Shown: positions 54,008 through 64,000 of the stretch, one piece after another
How positions within the stretch are numbered: position 1 is the first letter of the stretch
How the letters are laid out: each line of letters starts with the position of its first letter
Assembly: GCA_046346965.1 (NCBI GenBank)
Contig: JAXMHB010000009.1
Span: 62,001 to 126,000 of the forward strand
Length of the DNA stretch: 64,000 nt
Source: JAXMHB01 sp046346965
GTDB taxonomy: Bacteria > Pseudomonadota > Gammaproteobacteria > Xanthomonadales > SZUA-5
Direction of reading: 5' to 3'
Translations under genes and position numbers: made by a program
Notes under the pieces: generated by a model
The model's input: only the letters and a program-made list of their open reading frames with translations
The model's database searches: none
What the model was told of the DNA's origin: nothing

Positions 54008-54011
<4 letters not shown>
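52524..54011 (+). CDS. Glycerophosphodiester phosphodiesterase fused to a GNAT acetyltransferase
   Basis: A 495-residue two-domain protein. The N-terminal 290 residues are a GDPD barrel with catalytic His16 in AHRGASG, metal ligands Glu43 and Asp45 in VIEPDLL, catalytic His58 in YCRHDLYL, and IYPEIKHP. The C-terminal domain (about 298-495) is a GNAT fold with acetyl-CoA loop RYRGRGLGQRFFDEREAYA and YTAFCAVVRADDD. The first domain would cleave glycerophosphodiesters from phospholipid turnover; the acetyl acceptor is unknown. No signal peptide. The start is GTG, but ATG at 52545 (MTHPWVIAHRG) is equally plausible. It overlaps the histidine kinase start by 4 bp. Confidence 0.9.
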
Positions 54012-57115
<3,104 letters not shown>

Positions 57116-57278
57116 GCGCCGGTTCGACTGCGCAGACGTATGCACGGCCGCAATGGTTTGACGCATCGCAGCAAGGTGTGATCTATTCATTTCTGGTTTA
57201 TGTGTATGCGCAAGCTGCCTGCCGGATGCGGGTGCCCGCAGTCACCTGACCGGTCCGCAGCCGCCCCGATTCCGCCCA

Positions 57279-57299
57279 CTTCGTCGCACCCCGACGAAG
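57279..57299. promoter_or_regulatory. Hairpin in the gltB leader
   Basis: A perfect 8-bp inverted repeat (CTTCGTCG / CGACGAAG) with a 5-nt loop lies 110 bp before gltB. The 293-bp gap also has an AT-rich patch at 57180-57210 that could hold the promoter. The hairpin could be a leader-RNA structure or a protein site. Confidence 0.4.
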
Positions 57300-57408
57300 G
57301 TCCAAGGAAGGCGCCGAGCCGAAACCCTGGCGCGCTACGGTGATCTTGAGCATGTGCTCCACGCATACGCTCTGAGATTGCATTGCGTGCCGTTGAGCAG
57401 GAGGGGTC

Positions 57409-60400
57409 ATGGGGCAAAGCGGGCCAGTGTCGGATCAGGGTTTGTACGATCCGGCCTTTGAGAAAGACAGTTGCGGCTTTGGTCTGATCGCCCAGTTGGA
57501 CGACCGGCCCTCGCGCGAGATCGTCGCCGCGGCGCTGGAAGCGCTGGCGCGGATGACGCATCGCGGCGCGGTTGCCGCCGACGGCAAGAGCGGCGACGGC
57601 TGCGGCCTGCTGCTGCGCCGCCCCGAGAGCTTTCTGCGCACGCTGGCGGCCGAAGCCGGCATCCGACTGCCCGAGAGCTTTGCTTCCGGCATCGTGTTCC
57701 TGCCGCACGCAGAGGCGGACGCCGCGCGTGCGCGGGTGACGCTGGAAGCAGAACTGGTCGCTGCCGGGCTGTATCTGGCCGGTTGGCGCGAGGTGCCTAT
57801 CGACCCCGAGATCTGCGGCGCCGAAGCGCGCCAGACCATGCCGGCGGTGACCCAGGTGTATGTTGGCGTGCGCGAGGATCTGGATCTGGCGGCGCTCGAG
57901 CGCCTGCTGTTCCAGGCCCGGCGGCGCACCGAGAACGCGCTGGCCGATCTGGCCGACTTCTACGTCGTGTCGCTGTCGGCGCATGTGTTTGCTTACAAGG
58001 GCATGGTGATGCCAGAGCATCTGCCGGCCTTCTTCAAGGATCTGGCGCGCGCGGATCTCAAATCGAGCGCGGTGGTGTTCCATCAGCGCTTCTCCACCAA
58101 CACCATGCCGCGTTGGCCGCTGGCGCAGCCCTTCCGCTTTCTGGCGCACAACGGCGAGATCAACTCGATCCAGGGCAATCGCAACTGGATGCGTGCGCGC
58201 GGCCCGCGCTTCCGCTCGCCGCTGGTGGATTTCCGCGAACTGCAGCCGCTGGTGTCGATGACCGGGTCGGACTCGCAGACGCTCGACAACATGCTGGAGT
58301 GTCTGTTGATCGGCGGCATGGATTTGCTGCAGGCCATGCGCATCCTGATTCCGCCGGCCTGGCGCGATCGCGAGGATCTGGACGCCGACATCAAGGCCTT
58401 CTACGAGTACTACCAGCTGCACATGGAGCCCTGGGACGGCCCGGCTGGCATCGTGTTGCTGGACGGCCGCTACGCGGCCTGCACGCTGGACCGCAACGGG
58501 CTGCGGCCGGCGCGCTATCTGCTGACGCGCGACCGCCACGTGGTGATCTCCTCGGAAGCCGGCGTGTATGACGTCGAGGCCGCCGAGGTGGTCGAGAAAG
58601 GCCGGCTGGGGCCGGGCGAGATGGTAGCGGTCGATCTGTTGCGCGGCGAGTTTCTGAAGAGCCGCGACATCGACGCGATCAACCGCGCGCGCGCGCCGTT
58701 CAAGCGCTGGATGAAGACCGGCGTGCGGTACTTGAGCAACTCGCTGATCGATCCCAGCCTCGCCATCGAAACCTGGGACGCGCCCACGCTGGCGGTGCAT
58801 CAGAAGCTCTACAACCTGTCGCGCGAGGAGCGTGACACGGTGCTGAAATCCCTCGCCGAAAGCGAGTCCGAAGCCACCGGTTCGATGGGTGACGACACCC
58901 CGGTGGCGGTGATGTCGGGCAAGGTGCGCTCGCTGTACGACTATTTCCGCCAGGCTTTTGCCCAGGTCACCAATCCGCCCATCGACAGCCTGCGCGAGCA
59001 GCGCGTGATGTCGTTGATGACGCAGTTGGGCCGCGAGTGCAATGTGTTCGAGGCGGCGCCGCAGTACGCGCGCCAGATCGTGCTGAATTCGCCGATTCTG
59101 TCGCAGCGGAAGCTCAAGCAGATTCTGTCGATGACCGATTTCGGCGGCCACGTCGAGATCGACATCAACTATCCCGAAAGCGAATCGCTCGATGGCGCAT
59201 TGACGCGCTTCTGCCAGCAGGCCGAGGCCGCGGTGCGCGACGGCACGTTGCTGGTGTTCCTGACCGATCGCCACGTGGCGCCCGGCAAACTGCCGGCGCA
59301 CGCGCTGCTGGCGGTGGGTGCGGTGCATCAGCACCTGACCCGCGTCGGCCTGCGCGCCGCCTGCAACATCCTGGTGGAAACCGCGACCGCGCGCGATCCG
59401 CACCATTTCGCCTGTCTGATCGGCTTTGGTGCTACCGCGATCCAGCCCTATCTGGCCTACCAGTCTCTGCTGGCGCTGGTGCGCGCTGGTCAGATCAAGC
59501 GCCGCTTCGGCGAGCCCTTGGAACTGGGACGCAGCTACCGGCGCGGTATCAAGAAGGGCTTGCTGAAAATCCTGTCGAAGATGGGCATCTCCTGCGTCGA
59601 CAGTTATCGCGGCGCGCAGCTGTTCGAGATCGTCGGTCTGGCCTCGGAAGTGGTGCAGCGCTGTTTTGCCGGCACGCCGAGCCGCATCGAGGGCGCCGGC
59701 TTTGCCGAGATCGACGCCGAGCAGCGCACGCTGGCGGCGCAGGCCTGGAATGCCAACACGCTGGTCGATCCGGGCGGACTGCTGAAATTCGTGCAGGGCG
59801 GCGAGTACCACATGTACAACCCGGACGTGATCGCGCGGCTGCAGGCGGCGGTGCGCACCGGCGAGTACGAGCTGTATCGCGAGTACGCCGAGGTGGTGAA
59901 CACGCGGCCGGCCTCCGCCTTGCGCGATCTGCTGCTGGTGCACAGCGAGCGCCCGGCGATCGCGCTCGACGAGGTCGAATCGGTCGAGTCGATTCTGAAA
60001 CGCTTTGATTCGGCCGGGATGTCACTGGGCGCGCTGTCGCCGGAGGCGCACGAGGCGCTGGCGGTGGCGATGAACCGGCTCGGCGCGCGCAGCAATTCGG
60101 GCGAAGGCGGGGAAGACCCAGCCCGCTACGGCACCGAGCGCATGAGCAAGATCAAGCAGGTCGCGTCCGGCCGCTTCGGCGTGACGCCGGAGTACCTGAT
60201 CAACGCCGAAGTCCTGCAGATCAAGGTCGCGCAGGGCGCCAAACCCGGCGAGGGCGGGCAGCTGCCTGGCCACAAGGTGGATGAGACCATCGCGCGGTTG
60301 CGCTATGCGCGGCCCGGTATCGGTCTGATCTCGCCGCCGCCGCATCACGATATCTACTCGATCGAGGACCTGGCGCAGCTGATCTACGATCTCAAGGAGA

Positions 60401-61878
60401 TCAACCCGGACGCGCTGGTCTCGGTCAAGCTGGTCTCGCATGCCGGCGTCGGCACCATCGCCGCCGGGGTGGTCAAGGCCTACGCCGATCTGATCACCAT
60501 CTCCGGTCACGATGGCGGCACCGGCGCCAGTCCGGTGTCCTCGATCAAGTACGCCGGCACGCCCTGGGAACTCGGCTTGTCCGAAGCGCACCAGACACTC
60601 AAGCGCAACGGCCTGCGGCAGAAGGTCCGTCTGCAGACCGATGGCGGCCTGAAGACCGGCTTGGATGTGATCAAGGCGGCCGCGCTCGGCGCCGAGAGCT
60701 TTGGCTTCGGCACTGCGCCGATGGTGGCGCTGGGCTGCAAGTACTTGCGCATCTGCCATCTGAACAACTGCGCCACCGGCGTGGCGACGCAGCATCCGGT
60801 GCTGCGCAAGGCGCATTTCGTCGGCCTGCCAGAGATGGTGCAGCACTATTTCCGCTTCGTCGCGATGGAAGTGCGCGAGCACCTCGCGGCGATGGGTCTG
60901 CGCTCGCTCGATGAGTTGATCGGGCACACCGAGTTTCTGCAGGTACATCCGGGGCATACGGCCAAGCAACGGCGGCTCAATCTGCAGCCCTTGCTCAGTC
61001 TGGATGGCATGGCCAGCGACGCGCCGAACTGCTGCATCGACCCGCGCAACCCGCCGCACGACAAGGGCGTGCTGGCGGCGGAAATGCTCGCCGCCACCCG
61101 CGAGGCGATCGTGCACAAGCGCGGCGGCGAGTATCGCTTCCAGGTCCGCAACCGCGACCGCACCATCGGCGCGCGCCTGTCCGGCCTGATTGCGCGCCAC
61201 CACGGCAATCTCGGCATGAGCGAGCACCCGCTCACGCTCAAACTCAGCGGTTCGGCCGGCCAGAGCTTCGGTGCCTGGAACGCCGGCGGCCTGATCCTCG
61301 ATCTGGAAGGCGAGGCCAACGATTACGTCGGCAAAGGCATGGCCGGCGGCAAGATCGTCATCCGGCCACCGGCAGATGCCAGCTTCGTCCCGCGTGAGAC
61401 CGTCATCGTCGGCAATACCTGTCTGTACGGCGCCACCGGCGGCGAGTTGTTCGCCAGCGGTCGTGCCGGCGAGCGCTTCGCCGTCCGCAATTCGGGCGCC
61501 TTGGCCATTGTCGAAGGCACCGGCGACCACTGCTGCGAGTACATGACCGGCGGCTGCGTGCTGGTGTTGGGCCGTACCGGCCTCAACTTCGGCGCCGGCT
61601 TCACCGGCGGCTTTGCCTATGTGCTCGACATCGAGCGCGACTTCGTCGATCGCTACAACCCGGAGTTGATCGATATCGTCCGCATCTCCACCGAGGGCAT
61701 GGAAAACCACCTCTCGCACCTGCGCGAACTGCTGAAGCGCCACCAGCGCGAAACCGGCAGCCTGTGGGCCCGCGAAATCTTGGAAGAGTTCCGCGACATC
61801 CTGCCGCGCTTCTGGCTGGTCAAGCCCAAAGCCGCCAGCCTGGAAAGTCTGAATGAGACCTTGAAGCGGGCGGCGTGA
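57409..61878 (+). CDS. gltB: Glutamate synthase large subunit
   Basis: NADPH-dependent glutamate synthase alpha subunit: glutamine amidotransferase plus FMN synthase domains, making two glutamates from glutamine and 2-oxoglutarate. A 1489-residue protein of normal length. The N-terminal nucleophile Cys22 is in EKDSCGFGLIAQ, exposed after cleavage of a 21-residue propeptide. The central and FMN domains show HAGVGTIAAGVVKAYADLIT and SGHDGGTGASP; the 3Fe-4S cysteines are in CKYLRICHLNNCATG near 1110. The C-terminal GXGXG beta-helix is complete (GGKIVIRPPAD, NTCLYGATGGELF). A GGAGGGG ribosome-binding site precedes the ATG. gltD follows. Confidence 0.98.
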   Translation: MGQSGPVSDQGLYDPAFEKDSCGFGLIAQLDDRPSREIVAAALEALARMTHRGAVAADGKSGDGCGLLLRRPESFLRTLAAEAGIRLPESFASGIVFLPHAEADAARARVTLEAELVAAGLYLAGWREVPIDPEICGAEARQTMPAVTQVYVGVREDLDLAALERLLFQARRRTENALADLADFYVVSLSAHVFAYKGMVMPEHLPAFFKDLARADLKSSAVVFHQRFSTNTMPRWPLAQPFRFLAHNGEINSIQGNRNWMRARGPRFRSPLVDFRELQPLVSMTGSDSQTLDNMLECLLIGGMDLLQAMRILIPPAWRDREDLDADIKAFYEYYQLHMEPWDGPAGIVLLDGRYAACTLDRNGLRPARYLLTRDRHVVISSEAGVYDVEAAEVVEKGRLGPGEMVAVDLLRGEFLKSRDIDAINRARAPFKRWMKTGVRYLSNSLIDPSLAIETWDAPTLAVHQKLYNLSREERDTVLKSLAESESEATGSMGDDTPVAVMSGKVRSLYDYFRQAFAQVTNPPIDSLREQRVMSLMTQLGRECNVFEAAPQYARQIVLNSPILSQRKLKQILSMTDFGGHVEIDINYPESESLDGALTRFCQQAEAAVRDGTLLVFLTDRHVAPGKLPAHALLAVGAVHQHLTRVGLRAACNILVETATARDPHHFACLIGFGATAIQPYLAYQSLLALVRAGQIKRRFGEPLELGRSYRRGIKKGLLKILSKMGISCVDSYRGAQLFEIVGLASEVVQRCFAGTPSRIEGAGFAEIDAEQRTLAAQAWNANTLVDPGGLLKFVQGGEYHMYNPDVIARLQAAVRTGEYELYREYAEVVNTRPASALRDLLLVHSERPAIALDEVESVESILKRFDSAGMSLGALSPEAHEALAVAMNRLGARSNSGEGGEDPARYGTERMSKIKQVASGRFGVTPEYLINAEVLQIKVAQGAKPGEGGQLPGHKVDETIARLRYARPGIGLISPPPHHDIYSIEDLAQLIYDLKEINPDALVSVKLVSHAGVGTIAAGVVKAYADLITISGHDGGTGASPVSSIKYAGTPWELGLSEAHQTLKRNGLRQKVRLQTDGGLKTGLDVIKAAALGAESFGFGTAPMVALGCKYLRICHLNNCATGVATQHPVLRKAHFVGLPEMVQHYFRFVAMEVREHLAAMGLRSLDELIGHTEFLQVHPGHTAKQRRLNLQPLLSLDGMASDAPNCCIDPRNPPHDKGVLAAEMLAATREAIVHKRGGEYRFQVRNRDRTIGARLSGLIARHHGNLGMSEHPLTLKLSGSAGQSFGAWNAGGLILDLEGEANDYVGKGMAGGKIVIRPPADASFVPRETVIVGNTCLYGATGGELFASGRAGERFAVRNSGALAIVEGTGDHCCEYMTGGCVLVLGRTGLNFGAGFTGGFAYVLDIERDFVDRYNPELIDIVRISTEGMENHLSHLRELLKRHQRETGSLWAREILEEFRDILPRFWLVKPKAASLESLNETLKRAA

Positions 61879-61886
61879 GGAGGGGC

Positions 61887-62022
61887 GTGAAAAGTGAAAA
61901 GTGAAAAGTGAAAGTGGCGAGCGAAAGGTGGGGAAGTGAATGGTTGAGGTCGGCAAAAAGAGATATTCCCTGGCGGGAGGATTGCTTTGAACTTGATTTA
62001 CTTTTTACTTTTCACTTTTCAC
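61887..62022. repeat. Inverted arms of a GTGAAAA 7-bp tandem repeat between gltB and gltD
   Basis: GTGAAAA is repeated just over three times at the left (61887-61916), and the reverse complement occupies 62001-62022. The 22-nt arms differ at one base and flank about 92 bp that contains no gene. In the gltBD transcript they would form a long stem of mostly A-U pairs. Confidence 0.88.
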
Positions 62023-62074
62023 TCCGCGCCTACAGCTGATTGAATCGTTGACTGACTGCCACCCGAGCCTGCGC

Positions 62075-63508
62075 ATGACCGACCCCTTCAAATTCCTCAA
62101 GACGCCGCGCCAGATGCCGCGTGAACTGCCGGTGGCGGTGCGCGTCGAGGGCTATGCCGAGATTTACGGCCAGTTTCAGGCTGAGCAGGCGGCGGAGCAG
62201 TCCGGGCGCTGCCTGGATTGCGGCAATCCCTACTGCGAGTGGAAGTGCCCGGTGCACAACTTCATTCCCAACTGGCTGAAGCTGGTTCAGGAAGGGCGCA
62301 TCGTCGAGGCGGCGGAGCTGTCGCACGAGACCAATCCCTTGCCGGAGATCTGCGGACGCGTGTGTCCGCAGGACCGATTGTGCGAGGGCGCATGCACGCT
62401 CAACGACGGCTTCGGCGCGGTGACCATCGGCGCGGTCGAGAAGTACATCACCGATGAGGCTATCCGGCTCGGCTGGAAGCCGAATCTGTCCGCGGTGCGC
62501 CGAATCGGCAAGCGCGTCGCCATCGTCGGCGCCGGCCCCGCGGGACTGGCGGCAGCCGACGGGCTGGTGCGACGCGGCATCGACGTGGTGGTCTACGACC
62601 GCCAGCGCGAGATCGGCGGCCTGCTGACCTTCGGCATCCCGCCGTTCAAGCTGGAAAAAGAGGTGATCGAGCGTCGCCGCCAGTTGCTGGAAGGCATGGG
62701 CGTGCAGTTCAAGCTCGGCATCGAGATCGGCCGCGATCTGCGCTTCGAGCAACTGCTGGCGGACTACGATGCCGTGTTCCTCGGCATGGGCACCTATCGA
62801 GCCCTCGACGGAGGCTTGAGCGGTCTGGGCCTCGGCGGCGTCTACCCGGCGCTGCGTTACCTGATTGCCAATGTGCACCGTGTCATGGGCTGGCCGGATG
62901 CGGCGCCGGCGATCGACCTGCGTGGGCAGCGCGTGGTGGTGCTGGGCGGCGGTGACACCGGCATGGACTGCGTGCGGACCGCGATCCGCCAGGGCGCGAC
63001 TGAGGTCAGCTGCGTCTATCGGCGCGACGAGGCCAACATGCCGGGTTCCCGGCGCGAGGTGAAGAACGCCAAGGATGAAGGCGTGAACTTCCTCTACAAC
63101 CGCCAGCCGCTGGAGATCCTCGGCGTCGATGGGCAGGTCACCGGCGTGCGCGTGATCGAAACCCGTCTCGGCGCACCCGATGCCAAGGGCCGCCGGCGCC
63201 CCGAGAACGTGCCGGGTACCGAAGTCGTCATTCCTGCCGACGCCGTCGTCATCGCCTTTGGATTTCAGCCGGATCCGCCGGACTGGTTTGCCGACCATGG
63301 CATCAGCCTCCACGCCGACGGCCGGACTGAGGTGGCTGCCGACGCGGCGCCCTTGCCCTACCAGACCAGCCAGCCGCGCGTGTTTGCCGGTGGCGACATG
63401 GTGCGCGGCGCCGATCTGGTGGTGACGGCCGTCTACGAGGGGCGCGAGGCGGCGCGCAGCATCGCGCGCTATCTGGGCGTCACCGAGGGACTGAGCGCGG
63501 CCGCCTGA
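62075..63508 (+). CDS. gltD: Glutamate synthase small subunit
   Basis: FAD and iron-sulfur subunit that passes electrons from NADPH to GltB. A 477-residue protein. The N-terminal cluster cysteines are in CLDCGNPYCEWKCPVHN (about 46-62) and ICGRVCPQDRLCEGACTLN. The FAD motif is GAGPAGLAAADGL (about 151) and the NADPH motif LGGGDTGMDC (about 290). FAGGDMVRGADLVVTAV closes the FAD site. The start is the ATG of MTDPFKFLKTPRQ; a TTG nine codons earlier is less likely. It is 196 bp after gltB, separated by the repeat hairpin. Confidence 0.97.
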   Translation: MTDPFKFLKTPRQMPRELPVAVRVEGYAEIYGQFQAEQAAEQSGRCLDCGNPYCEWKCPVHNFIPNWLKLVQEGRIVEAAELSHETNPLPEICGRVCPQDRLCEGACTLNDGFGAVTIGAVEKYITDEAIRLGWKPNLSAVRRIGKRVAIVGAGPAGLAAADGLVRRGIDVVVYDRQREIGGLLTFGIPPFKLEKEVIERRRQLLEGMGVQFKLGIEIGRDLRFEQLLADYDAVFLGMGTYRALDGGLSGLGLGGVYPALRYLIANVHRVMGWPDAAPAIDLRGQRVVVLGGGDTGMDCVRTAIRQGATEVSCVYRRDEANMPGSRREVKNAKDEGVNFLYNRQPLEILGVDGQVTGVRVIETRLGAPDAKGRRRPENVPGTEVVIPADAVVIAFGFQPDPPDWFADHGISLHADGRTEVAADAAPLPYQTSQPRVFAGGDMVRGADLVVTAVYEGREAARSIARYLGVTEGLSAAA

Positions 63509-63542
63509 CAGTTCCACGCGGCTTTTCTCGCTAGGTCAGTCA

Positions 63543-63563
63543 GACGCCCGATGTGCGGGCGTC
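63543..63563. terminator. Hairpin after gltD
   Basis: A perfect 8-bp stem (GACGCCCG / CGGGCGTC) with loop ATGTG lies 34 bp after the gltD stop and just before the next start. No T-tract follows, so it is weak evidence for termination and may instead shape the next gene's leader. Confidence 0.45.
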
Positions 63564-63580
63564 ATCGACCCGAGGACGCC

Positions 63581-64000
63581 ATGAAACTGACCGTACGCCA
63601 TGCCTTTGTCTGCTTGCTGTTCCTGTTGGCCTGCTGCGCTGCCCCGCTGCAGGCAGCCGATCTGACCCAGGTCTATTACCCGACCCAGGCCGAGGCGCAG
63701 TTCACCGTCGCTGTGCCTTCCGACTGGGAGCTGACGCCGCAGGGCGACGAGGGCGCCGAGGACTACTTCGAAGTCGCCGGGCCGAACGGCTTGGAGCTGT
63801 CCTTCCGCACCGTGCCCGGCGCGGACATCGACGCCGCGGTGCAGGCACACATCGCCTATCTCAAAGAGAACTTCACCGAGATCGCGATGGGCGATGCGCG
63901 CGAAACCACGATCAACGGCATGGAAGCGATCATCCTGCCAGCCAAGGGCAAGGACGAGGACGGCGTGCTGCGCGAGTTCGGCGCCGGCTGGTTCAAGCTC
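63581..64000 (+). CDS. Hypothetical exported protein, partial (runs off the window)
   Basis: The first 140 residues of a protein not recognised by family. It has a signal peptide (HAFVCLLFLLACCAAPLQAA), with cleavage after QAA or possibly lipidation at the Cys pair. The mature start is DLTQVYYPTQAEAQFTVAVP. The region TVAVPSDWELTPQGDEGAED and later FTEIAMGDARETTINGMEA resembles small periplasmic proteins that follow a signal with a single beta-rich domain. The ATG has GAGG upstream. The C terminus is beyond the window. Confidence 0.75.
   Translation, partial: MKLTVRHAFVCLLFLLACCAAPLQAADLTQVYYPTQAEAQFTVAVPSDWELTPQGDEGAEDYFEVAGPNGLELSFRTVPGADIDAAVQAHIAYLKENFTEIAMGDARETTINGMEAIILPAKGKDEDGVLREFGAGWFKL

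Noticed and set aside
57187..59943. 918-residue minus-strand open frame
   Set aside because: Antisense shadow of gltB with no recognisable domain; it reads as Arg/Gln/His-rich shadow sequence.
63536..63850. 104-residue minus-strand open frame
   Set aside because: It overlaps a plus-strand gene with a signal peptide and ribosome-binding site and shows no domain.

Overview
The window is GC-rich, densely packed chromosomal DNA from a gammaproteobacterium, most probably of the Lysobacterales (Xanthomonadales). The inference rests on gene content: a GltB/GltD glutamate synthase pair, transaldolase B, a tesA-ybbA-ybbP block, a zinc-limitation locus (DUF3299, ABC pair, MerC, TonB receptor), a secreted peptidase ending in FADGFE, and 7-bp tandem repeats of GACTCGG and GTGAAAA. 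I saw no tRNA, rRNA, prophage or plasmid genes.

Layout. Positions 1-3262 hold a partial histidine/aromatic ammonia-lyase, hisS and a membrane GGDEF protein. Positions 3376-8648 form a probable zinc-starvation locus: a ZnuD-like TonB receptor, DUF3299, a MacB-like ABC pair and a divergent MerC protein, with two Zur-box-like sites. Positions 8873-13192 carry a Bax inhibitor-1/YccA protein, an HDAC-family deacetylase coupled to a PduO-type cobalamin adenosyltransferase, a DUF6580 membrane protein and a secreted M28 peptidase. An intact IS481-family element with doubled terminal repeats follows (13264-14602), then a DUF481 outer-membrane protein and a ferredoxin-NADP reductase.

Positions 16963-17710 are the most unusual stretch: 34 tandem copies of a 22-bp unit in two abutting arrays of opposite orientation, with no recognisable gene. 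Downstream are a degenerate M48-like protein, a thioesterase, a lipoprotein, a TPR-GGDEF protein, a large acetyl-CoA hydrolase/transferase, a secreted alpha/beta hydrolase, cupin and VOC proteins and cysS. A kinase/response-regulator pair, a DASS transporter, small unknowns, a voltage-gated channel with a CavMr-like filter and a YoaA-type helicase lie between 29 and 37.5 kb.

From 37.5 kb to the end: a tandem-GNAT protein coupled to tal, DUF486, an ADOP-type permease, a LysR regulator divergent from a probably NAD-dependent isocitrate dehydrogenase, a phosphopantetheinyl transferase, an unknown Cys-rich secreted protein, PilZ, ybbP-ybbA/tesA, ExoD, a GDPD-GNAT fusion coupled to a hybrid histidine kinase, gltB-gltD and a partial secreted protein.

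A second theme is a dispersed intergenic repeat with long G/C runs, able to form G-quadruplexes. I count nine copies between 5.4 and 31.9 kb, several in inverted pairs, one pair flanking the IS481 element.
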